Below, piece by piece: positions 1-10,179 of a DNA stretch of 64,000 nucleotides. Position numbers and translations under genes: made by a program. The notes under the pieces were generated by a model. It made no database searches. It saw only the letters and a list, made by a program, of their open reading frames with translations, and was not told the DNA's origin. Numbering within the stretch: the first letter of the stretch is position 1; every line of letters starts with the position of its first letter. The stretch is from Monosporascus cannonballus (taxonomy: Eukaryota > Ascomycota > Sordariomycetes > Xylariales): positions 124,001 through 188,000 of the forward strand of contig QJNS01000045.1 in the NCBI GenBank assembly GCA_004154925.1. The letters are read 5' to 3'.

Positions 1-381
1 GCCGCCGCCTATCACCTATTTTCGGGGGGCGGTTCTGTGAGTGGCTCTGTTTTCCCTAGTCCCGTCTTTTCCGCGTGTGAAAGGGGGGAAGCCTGTAGTC
101 TCAATGCGCCAACTTGGCTAGCAACTGTTGACGGGGTAGAAAGAGAGGTGCCACTACTTACGACGTGGGTGAAATCCGCCTGCGCACGCGCCGTGCTCGA
201 AAATCGACGAGGGCAGCTGGTGGCGGCAAATGAGCTAAATCCGAGCCCCCTGACGGGCGCGAATCTGGCGAGCATGCTGAAGAGGGAACTTCAAGGAAAG
301 ACGGTTTCGCGGCCGCTAGAGTCAAGTATCTGTCATATCATGTTCACTTGCGTGGTTCCGCAATTCCTAGCCCGGGGTTGA
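1..381 (+). CDS. Open frame running off the left edge, hypothetical (3' end only)
   Basis: This frame is open from the first base of the window to a TGA at 379-381, about 126 codons, so if real it is the 3' end of a gene starting outside. It lies in the only stretch of balanced base composition. The product is not recognised: the first 35 residues are Gly/Ser rich and the C-terminal half is mixed polar, with a readable segment TTWVKSACARAVLENRRGQL. I see no domain motif, membrane segment or signal. A GTG at 37 is not a credible eukaryotic start. An opposite-strand frame (12-275, minus) covers the same bases and begins like a fungal mitochondrial presequence, so the coding strand is undecided. 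Long open frames are expected by chance at this GC content. Confidence 0.2.
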   Translation, partial: AAAYHLFSGGGSVSGSVFPSPVFSACERGEACSLNAPTWLATVDGVEREVPLLTTWVKSACARAVLENRRGQLVAANELNPSPLTGANLASMLKRELQGKTVSRPLESSICHIMFTCVVPQFLARG

Positions 382-1115
382 TTGAGCGAGGTCCGGTTCC
401 CTCCCAGAGCTCCGACAAACGGACGATAAGCGAGCAATAAGCAGGACTGCACCGTAAAACCTTGCTCGCGCGGACTTTCCGAGGCTCGAGCTTCGAATGA
501 CGGACGGTATGCTCTTTGGGCAGAGTATCTCTTAAAGACGTCGTTCTGTTGATTTATTAGGGGTGCTTTCCCTGAATTGAGCAACCAGGCCGTGTAGCTT
601 CGAGTTCTGGTTGTTTTGCTTGCAAGCAACCTGCATGCACAGTGACGTTCGCTTTGGCCTAAATTACAGTGCTCCCATACAGGCTAGACAGTAGCTTCGT
701 AGCGGGCGCACATCGAACTTCAGTTGCTCCACGAAGTCCATCCGTATGATGATAACAGGTCCCCTTTTTAAAGAGCCTTTTAGGCCCATATGCTCATGTG
801 CTGCGAAATTTCAAAGGGGGATTTTTATAACTATAGCCATGTTCTTAGCGTTCATTCAGAGGATACTATTTACTAGCCCAAGATCTAGCTCGACTAGGCG
901 GTGAAGCGCGTAGATCTTGCGATGATACCGCCGACGGCCAAGGAGGAGGAGACCACCAACGATCCACAAGGCGACAATAACGCTCCTCGAAGCTCCCAAG
1001 GGTGTTGAATGCCAAGAGAGAAACTTCCTCGTCTGCGACCTATTTCGCCGGATAGGAAGCAGATATAAATATTATCGATTGGAATTCGGTTAATCCGTAA
1101 ATTCCGTTTTTGCAA
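382..1115. other. Balanced-GC flank without a supported gene
   Basis: Base composition stays near normal and then falls towards the AT-rich block after about 1060-1130. Frames of 98 and 73 codons exist on the minus strand (333-629, 894-1115), but neither has a recognisable product. A plus-strand run after a TAG at 895-897 ends at a TGA near 1006-1008 and has acidic, protein-like content, yet it is only about 36 codons long. Nothing here is strong enough to call a gene. Its value is as the boundary of the AT-rich region. Confidence 0.5.
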
Positions 1116-2006
1116 AACGTTAACTGGAACGCAATTGTTAATTCCGTCGTTATTAATAAAATTTCCTTAGCAGGCGTTAAATATTTATAAGATTTTTTGC
1201 GAATTCTTAAGGATTTTCAGAATCCGGTGGTTTCTTTTATTTGATAAGGTATTAAGTAAATATGTTTTTTTATATCAATTTTTTAAAAACTTTCGTACGT
1301 TATTTTATCCTTTATTTCTATATCTTTTTATCTCGTATAAACTTTAATAATATCTGCTATTAATTTAAATAAAACAAATATAAAAAACTAGATAAAATTT
1401 GATTTTTAGTAAAAACTTTAATTAGTAATTATTATCTGATATTTTCTTAGCAATTTTGTATAGACCGATATATTTAAAACTATGTGTTTTTACTAGCGTT
1501 TTTTGTTCAAATGTATTTAGTAATAAGTTAAAGAATTTTTATTTCGTAAAAAGTTAAGTTTTTTAAGCTTTTTTAATTATAATATATATTTATTGAATTA
1601 CGTGCAAACCTTAATTCCATCTCTATTTTCTAAAACCATTATTTAAGTTATTTTAATATAAATGTTGTTTTAACGTTAATAAATTTATTATATACGTTTT
1701 TATAAATAATTGGTATAAAATCAAAATTAATTTTTATTAAAAACCGTTTTAAATTTTTATAAATACTAGTTTTATAAATGAATTAAATAACAAATAATCT
1801 CTTAACTTAAATATTTTGTTTATAATTTTTATAATATTGTAAAATAAGTTTTAATATTTAATTTAATTATTTAATTCGTTCGTTTGTTTAAATTTTAAAT
1901 ATGTTAGATAACTAATAATTTAAACCAATCTATTTTATAAAATTTTGCTGAAATTTCGAAATACATGTAATTTCTTTATCGAAATTAATTTTATATAATA
2001 ACTCGC

Positions 2007-2135
2007 TGTAAGATAAGCGAGAGTGCGACGCTAACCATAAGACCAAAAGATCAACAATTCCAAACCCCAATTGGGATTTGGGCACCCAAATCCACCTTAT
2101 AAGAGCGCATGCAACAAGCTTCCAGCTACATTACA
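2007..2135. mobile_element. Solo LTR, 129 bp, unmutated island
   Basis: A 129-bp insert of near-normal GC begins TGTAAG and ends TTACA, giving the TG...CA and inverted ends expected of an LTR. It is flanked on both sides by CTCGC (2002-2006 and 2136-2140), a perfect 5-bp target duplication. The surrounding sequence is G1, and element F shows the uninterrupted site. No other copy was found in the window. It shows almost no C-to-T decay, unlike everything around it. No coding frame of note. Confidence 0.8.
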
Positions 2136-3403
2136 CTCGCATTTGTTAAATATATATATATATTTTAAAAAATCGTGTATTATACATTCGATACTTATAT
2201 GTTGATAATTAGATAAAAATTAAAAAACTTCGTAAAGTTATTGACTATTATAAAAAGATTATTATAATATATTTTTATTATTAGAATTTTTTAAAATAAG
2301 AAATTTAGTATTAAAATTTATAATAATTAAATTTTAAAATTTTTTAAAATTAATAATTATAACTCTTTATAAAGCTTATATTTGGAAGCGTTAGTTTTAT
2401 TATAAAAGTTATATTATCGTCGTTTTTTATAATATTTTATTTGTATTTTTAATTTTAAAAGTAAATAAACTAAAATTATATTTACATTTTATAAATCAAG
2501 AAATGTTTATATAATTAATTAATATATATATATAAAGTTTTAAAGTTACTTAATATACTTTTAGAATTTACAAGCTACTTATTTTTTCAGTTTTTATACA
2601 CATTAATATTATATTTTTTTTAAAAAGGTTTAACATATACCATATATAATAGTTCGTATTATTACAATTTAGCACAATTATATATATTTCTTAACGTAAA
2701 ATCTTAAAATTATATAATTAACTTTAACTCTTTTTTTCAACATTTGTTTGCTTATTTAAAATCTGGATTTTACTGTTTTCCGAACGTTTTTTTGTAAATA
2801 ACAACAAAATTGGAATTGGCTTTTTTGCTACATATTATAATTATGGTTCCGTAAATTTTTCAATAGTAATAAAATAAGTAAAATTTAATAATTCGTATAA
2901 CCTTTAACTTAATAAAAATTTTCTTTAAAAAATATTTGAATTTTCGAAAAACTAAAATAATAACCATAAATTTTTAGCTTAAAATACCGTAATTAAACGT
3001 GATTCCTTTTAAGGTATATAACAAACTGCGGTAAAATATAACTTATCTTCATTATTCCGCTATTCAATTATAGTATTTAATGTATAATCTGAAATATCAG
3101 GTTAAATTTAACAATATGTATTAAATCGTATAATATAAATATTGATTCGTTAATAATCGGATTTTAATTTTTAAAACGTTTTTTCTTACAAGATTTATTT
3201 AAAGTTTTTTGATAAAACTAATAAAAAATACAATAATTTTTATTAAAATTTCAATTATATTTCTATAATATTTAACGAATCTAGAAATACCTATATTGTC
3301 TTATTAATAATTGACGTTTGTTATGTTATAATTAAAATAAACTTTTAAGTCATTTTTAATATATTTTTCAATAATAATATATTTTAAGTATTTTGTTTTT
3401 TAA

Positions 3404-3444
3404 ATATAGCAGTAGCTTTTTTAGATATAGCAGTAGCTTTTTTA
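3404..3444. repeat. Two tandem copies of a 20-21 bp unit
   Basis: The unit ATATAGCAGTAGCTTTTTTA occurs at 3404-3423 and again at 3425-3444, separated by one G. It lies inside the reverse-transcriptase part of G1 and is probably a local slippage duplication; the related element F does not show it. Confidence 0.7.
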
Positions 3445-4100
3445 AATTAGTTAACAATTTCGTATTTTATAAAATTTGAAAAAAACTCTATAAACGTACT
3501 TTATATTTACTGTTTCCGCATTTAAGAAAACAATATTATAAAAATAATGGATGATAAAAATATTGAACTATTTTCGTAATATACATATTAATATTTCTTA
3601 AATCATTAATAATATATTTGTATAATTTATTAAAGGAACGAACTATTTACATAAGATATATTTTGTTCGAAAAGTGATTTTTTATATATATTGTTTTAAT
3701 TTGTAATCAAATTATTTTTATTTCAAAAATCGAAGATTATCGATTATTTAACTTTATAAAAACGATGTTTTATTTGAATAGTTAAAGCTAATAAAACTCG
3801 ATTTTAATTGTAACATCGTTTAATTAACAATAATCGACTGTAGATCATAACCTTTTATTTTTTAAGTATGAAAAAATAAGACATTTTATAAACTGTTACG
3901 AAAATTAAATTTAATTTTTATAATCGACTTTTTATATTTTCTAGAAAACTTATAATTTGTTTATATTAGAATTATAAATAAGACAAATCTTTATTAATAA
4001 ACCTTTTATTAAAACAATTTCGTAATTTTAATCTCGATATTTTGATAACTTTATATCGAACGTTTTTTTAAAATATTATTCGTATTTATAATATTATAGT

Positions 4101-4243
4101 TGTTATGGCTGCACTATATCATTACGCCACCAGGGCAAAAGATCGGTGGAATGATCGCAATTGTAGCAATCATCCTAGTGCTTACAGCTGTCTATATGTA
4201 CTCGTACATGTTGGAAGATATTACGAGTGACTAGGCCGTAATA
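4101..4243 (+). mobile_element. Solo LTR, 143 bp, unmutated island (copy 1 of a pair)
   Basis: The insert starts TGTTATGGC and ends GGCCGTAATA (originally most likely GGCCGTAACA), so its ends are inverted repeats of the TGTTACGG...CCGTAACA type also used by element A. A perfect 5-bp duplication ATAGT flanks it (4096-4100 and 4244-4248). It interrupts G1, and element F gives the empty site. An inverted relative is at 32049-32178. Base composition is near normal. One frame, CTG at 4109 to a stop at 4232-4234, reads without interruption through a hydrophobic stretch and is also open in the second copy; whether that means anything is discussed in the findings. Confidence 0.8.
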
Positions 4244-5725
4244 ATAGTAATATATTAATTAAATTTCTTAATTTTTTAAGCTATTATTATAAATCGTTAT
4301 TTAATTATTTATATTTTTCTTTAATAATAATAACAATATATTATATCTTTTTTAAAAAACAAGCTTCTATATTATCTTTTTCAAGTAATAAAGTATTTAT
4401 CGCATTTTTATATTTATAGTTATCGTTATTTTCGACTAATTCTCTTTTGGCTAATTAACAGAATATAAAATAAATTTTACTAGGCGAATCTTTTAATCCA
4501 TTAAAAAGTTTTTAGTAATATAAGCATAATGTCTCTAAAATTATATTATAATTTATTTAATAATATTATATCGATATTGATTATTTTATAATATTTTTAA
4601 ATATTAATTTCGAAGTAATTAATTTTATGTATAACCTTTTAGGTTTTATTAGTAAATTATTAAATTTTAATAATCTTTATATTATAAGAGTTTTTTATAC
4701 TTTTATAATAATTAAAACTTATTAATTATATTAGTACAAAATAATTTCGGTTTAAAACTTTATAATTTATTATTATAATATACTAGTATATTTTATATCG
4801 TATATCTCAACGAACAAAATGTTTAATAGTTTTTATCGTTATATTTAAAGCCCCTTTCGAAAATATCGGTTAATTCTTTTAGACTTTCGTTTTTTGCAGC
4901 TTTTTATTATTAATTTTTGTTTTTTTCGAATTTATCGAATCGTTTTTATACATGTTTTTAAATTGTATTTAATTATTTTATTTGTTGTTCTTGTTAGCGT
5001 ACTTAAAGTTTATACTAAAATAACTGTTTTTCGTTTTGTTATAACATTTTGTCTTACTAGGTAATTAATTTTCCTATTTATTGCATTACGTCATATTATA
5101 CTGCATTTATATCGTTCTTTTATAAATTTTGAATCAAAATTCGGATTTCCTCTTAATAACCTCTTCAGTTATTAGGTTAGCAATAAATATTAATTAATAA
5201 TACAAATTAATAATAACTTTTTAAATATATTTTCTATTATTATTTATTAAATTTACCTTTTCGTTTTTAATTAAATTATTTATAATAACAAAAAAACTTT
5301 TTCACATATATTTTTGTTCTTTAAATTAATTATATAAAATTATTTATTAGTAGATTTTATTTTATAAAGTAATAGTTCGAAAATATAGATATTATTATTC
5401 GTCGTTTTTATTTTTTTCAATCCTTTATATAAAATCAAATTCTTTCTACTATATACGTATAATATATTAACAAATTCTTTTTTATTCGTTGTAAAAATAA
5501 TATTTTGTACGATTATAATAAGTAGCGTAAACTTTAATATATCAATCCAATATACTAGGACAAATACTTTCTCTTTATCTTTAGTATTTTTTAAACTATT
5601 GTTTTAAAATTGGTTTACAATTATTTAAGTATTGATTAAATTAATTTCTTAATTTCTTTAAGTCTTTATCAGATTTTTTTATCGTAATAATCTGAATGGT
5701 ATATTTCGTTATTAAATTATTAAAG

Positions 5726-6078
5726 TAGAGCGGAGTATTACGACTATGATTAGCCTCGGTTAATTAAAAATTCCTAGTCTTACATATATATTATAGAGTG
5801 TATTTTGGCTATTCGTTTAATTTTAAGAAGATTACTTTTTATTATTCGTTTGAACGTTTTAATTATTAATGTTTAATATAATTAATATAGTTTAATTAAG
5901 TTCTGTATTTAGCTACTGCGTTTTTATATTGTTATATAATTTATTTACATTATATTAATTAAGACCAAATAACTCCGGTTATAATTTATATAACTGCTAA
6001 AAAAACATAAGATTTAATTAATTACCGATATAACTTTTAATTTTGCAATTATTATATAAATCAAGATATGATTTTAAT
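5726..6078 (+). repeat. Degraded LTR of element family D (inverted relative to D)
   Basis: The first ~75 bases match the reverse complement of the right LTR of D (GAGCGGAGTATTACG, then a TCGGYTRATYA core, then CATATATATTA). Similarity becomes patchy further in and the right boundary is judged only from the start of the shared leader, so the end may be off by tens of bases. Confidence 0.6.
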
Positions 6079-8532
6079 AAAAAAGAGAGGAAATTATAAT
6101 TACTGCTACAAAATACAAAAATATATATTAGACTTTAAAAACGGTAATAATATAAATAATTAACAATAATGAAATGTTTTTAAAATATCATACATAAGAA
6201 AGATTTAACCATTTAAAATTTACTGAATTTCGTTTTAAAAAGTTTTAAATTAATCGATTTCGAAAATCTATAAACTTAATAACGTAAAACTTTAAGAATA
6301 TAACCAAATAACCGATATTTTAAATCGACGACATAATTTAAAATATAATTTACTTTTTAAAAAATATTAGTTAATAAAACGAAATTCGGATAATAAAGGT
6401 AAAGAGATAAATATAAATAAATTAAAATTATAAAAACGAAAATAAGATATTAACAGGGTATTTATATAGGTTTTAATTAAAACTAAAATACCGTCGATAT
6501 CTTTGATAATTTATATTGAATTATTAATATAAAAAACAAAAATTATAAAGTTTATAATTTCGTTTATAAAAAAATAAGAAAAACAATTCAAATTATTTAA
6601 TATAAAGAGAAAATTAAAACCAACTAACTAAATAATATATTTTCGAATACTTTCGCTTTAATAAACTAATATTTCTCATAAGTTTTATTTAAAGGTATTT
6701 TTTAAAACAATTTAATAAGATTAATTAACAAATATTTTAGCGTTAAATTTACTAATAAAACTATTAATTGTAAAATTAAAAACAATTAAATCTAATATTT
6801 ATTAATAATAATCAGCCGATCTAAGAAAACGAGTTTGCTTAAATAAGAAAAAGGTAATATTTTTGTTACAATTATTAAAAACTTGAAAAATATAAACTAA
6901 AATACTAAACGTCTTAAATCTTTTCATATTTATATATTGGAGTAATAACGATAAGATATTACGTTATACTAATCTTAAAACATTTTTTAAATTAATAAAT
7001 TTGTCAAGATTTAATGCGTTTATCATAAACCAGTTGTATTTATTTAGAATTATTATATAATAATATTTATTATTTATCTCGAGTTTTTCTATATTTAAAA
7101 AGATTAAAGTTCATAGTCGAGTACTACTAACAGCTATTAATTTATTATTATTAAAAACTGAAATAAGATTAAAAACAATTTTGTTTAAATAACTTTAGAA
7201 ATTGCTTGAAGTACATTTTAAACGTAAATAAAAAACGAATATAAAAATTTTAAAGCTTATTATTAAAACGTTTAAATTGTATTAAGTTTAATTTATTTAA
7301 ATTTATTTTAAAGGTTATAGTCCATTTATAATATTTACGTTAGAATTTATACTTTTAAAATCGTGTTATCGTTCTGGATATATATTTCTAATAAATATTA
7401 TAGATGAATTTATTTTTTATTTTATTACGAGATATATTAAGTTTTTCAAATTTCTCGTTTTTTAATATTATGATTATCGATTATTTCTAAAAAAGTAATA
7501 AACTATATGAGAAATATAAAGTTATAAAAACGGAAAAAATTAATAAACGACTTTACTAAATAACCAACCTTTTTATAAAAAATAGAATTAAAGTTACATT
7601 TAATATATTAATATTTAACATTAAATATTAAGTATTATTATAAAGACTTTTAAATTATAAAATTTATAATATAAACGAACTATTAAAAATTCATTGTCAT
7701 CTTTAACAAAATAGGTTTTATATAATATATTTAACTAACTTTATAAATGTTTCTTAAAATATATTCTGTATATTCACGATCTCTTTAAAAAAGAAATATA
7801 AAAGCAAAATTACGCATAAAAACAAAAGTATTAAAAAGCTATCAAAAAGTTTAGAACTAATGGTTTTAAACTTTGTAATAACTTATTTGTAAAGTTCAAA
7901 AACTTATATATAACATGTTATAATAACATTAAAATATTGATTAAAAATTAAAATTTTAATAAAATTAAATCAATTAAATATAAAGAGGTTAATTATTATT
8001 AACTATAATTTGTTTCGAATTTAGTTAAATAAATAAAGCTACGATAATAAAAACTTAATTGTTTTAATAGAGTAATTTTGAATTTAAACTCGCTTTATTA
8101 ACAAAACGTAATTGAATATCGAAAATTTTAAATGGATTGTAAAAATTAAAAAATTACTTAAATACAATAATTTGAAAGTTTTTATACTTTTAAGAAAAAG
8201 AAATAAAAAATAGAAAGGTTGTCCCATTATCGCAATGTTACGTATTACTAGGCCTAGATTTATCTTAAATATAATATTATAATATTAACTTATTACTAAA
8301 TAAAATAAGTCTTTAATTTAATGATTTTAATAAAATAGGATTTTATTATAAACGGGGTATTTATCGAGATAATTATTAAGATAGTTATAGAAATCGTAAA
8401 AACCTATTTAGCAACTTTAATCTTATTTAATTAATTTCATAAAATAATATATAATATATGCGTATTTTCTCTAGAAAAAACGTAATAATATAAATAATAT
8501 ACGATAAAACAATAAATTGTTATCTTGATTTC
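5726..8532 (+). mobile_element. Ty3/gypsy fragment D2, 5' part (LTR, gag, protease remnant)
   Basis: The left end is the reverse complement of the LTRs of element D: it begins TAGAGCGGAGTATTACG at 5726, and the LTR extends to about 6078. Behind it, AGAGAGGAAATTATAATTAC at 6084 onwards resembles the leader of D (about 44,120-44,177 on the minus strand). Near 8245-8330 the plus strand reads LLGLDL with stops in between and lines up with the protease end of D near 40,080. The distance from LTR to that point is about 2 kb shorter than in D, so D2 probably carries an internal deletion or D an insertion. The copy was inserted into G1. Its right part passes into repeat X shortly before element A. 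Confidence 0.6.
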
Positions 8533-8682
8533 TGTTACGGTACCAGCAAAGCGGCTTATTAAAGGCGCCGTTTCGCTATATGTACGCAAGCGCTACGCGC
8601 TTGCTAAATAGCTCTTTTCTTTCTTCCTCGTACAATAACAGATTATCTTTCAGAAACTCAAAAGACGTATAACGCCGTAATA
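8533..8682 (+). repeat. 5' LTR of element A
   Basis: Starts TGTTACGG and ends CCGTAATA. It matches the 3' LTR over its whole 150 bp with differences that are mainly C/T and G/A. Contains the palindromic GCAAGCGCTACGCGCTTGC at about 8587-8605. Confidence 0.92.
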
Positions 8683-10179
8683 ATTTATTATATCTTTAAA
8701 AAACGAATTTTACAATAATTTATAAAGCTTCGTTATAACACCTTTTACGTCGCGTCCTAGGTTTACCGTTATTACGTCGCTATTTCGCCATAATATCTTT
8801 AGATTTTCTGATCCCTAAAAAAGGTATTACGGGTATTAATATGCCTACCTGTAAATATGGACAAAGCAGCAACGTAATGTTGCTTTTTCGACTTACGAAC
8901 TCTAGGGTATTTTTTTACGAATTTTCTTACTTAATTACCGCTATAATACGGTTTACTTATAATTTTCTCCTGTTAAAGCGTTTTCTCGAATTATACGATT
9001 ACTTTTAAAAAGTACTTAAATATATTTTTGCGAATTTTAAAAAAACATATTAACGTTTGGAAATCGAGATTATTGAAATTAAAAAGTAATTTACGAACGT
9101 AAAATAATCAATACGAAAAACTAAGTAATTACTTTACGAAAACCGCTGGCTTTACGACCGCCTAATTGCTGCAAATTAAACTATAGCCGAACGAAACCAG
9201 TTTCGTAAACGTTTCGTAATTATAAAATAATTATTACGATAAACAAAACAATCCGCCCTTAAAAACTTTTATTTACGAAAACGTTTAACTTTCGCAAAAC
9301 GGTTATTATAGCAAATTACGGTTATAAAAGGTATATTAACGTCGTTTATTAGCATTTTATTTAGAACAACCTTATAATTTGACGTTATCTAACCTTTAAC
9401 GAACTTAAGATATACTCTTTTCAGGATAACCGATACTTACCGCCTTTACGATTTTAAGCTATTTATATTTAAAAATAACGTTAAGGATTCGATAATCCGT
9501 TAAAAGGAATATATTAATTGGCGTTCTTGAATGCGTTTAAAATATACGATTAATCGAAATGTTTATATTTCGATTATAAATCGTATTTTATATATAGCTT
9601 AATGGTTTTATAATAATATTTATTCGTATATATATAATAAAAACGATAAAATAATAATATTATTTACGAATCCCGAGATATAACGGTAAAGATAACGGGA
9701 CATAAGCAATATACTTTTATTTTTAAACAAAATTTATATTATTATTAATATATTAACTTAGGGCTTTTAAAAATTTTTAGGCTTTAAAATAAAGCTTAAT
9801 AATAATTGTCAATTTTATCGACAGTTTTATACGTTTGGCCGATCAAAGCCGATAATCGCCAGCCTTATGTATTATTATATTATAACAAAAAGTTAACGAA
9901 GTACTTTAGAAAATTTTCGTTCCGTATATATAATGCCTTACTTCTAAGATGATCAGGGGTAAATACGGGTTTTTAAAAACTTTTTAACAATATAATAAAT
10001 CAAACTTTTCGCAAATGTATAGCTAAAAGCCAAACCGCAAGTAAAACGGTACCGTAACGTTTGCCGAGCGCCTCGGCGCTTCCCGGGCCCGAACTTATAC
10101 AGCTAAATGCGGTAATAATTAAAGTAATCGAGTTCCGGGCCCTTTTAAGCGAAAAAGAAAAGTAATACCGGCGTAAGCT

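Larger units (their letters stand above)
1131..5725 (-). mobile_element. Chromovirus-type Ty3/gypsy fragment G1 (RIP-degraded)
   Basis: Element F (55430-62258) can be followed base by base through this region in the same orientation: 1131-2006 matches about 56390-57245, 2141-4100 continues to about 59235, and 4249-5725 continues to about 60660. It therefore carries remnants of the chromodomain, integrase, RNase H, reverse transcriptase, protease and start of Gag, coded on the minus strand, but no LTR. Stops fill every frame. Two solo LTRs (2007-2135, 4101-4243) interrupt it; removing each with one copy of its duplication restores colinearity with F. The right end is cut by the LTR of element D2 at 5726. 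Divergence from F is visibly greater than between E and F, so this copy is probably older. Confidence 0.75.
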
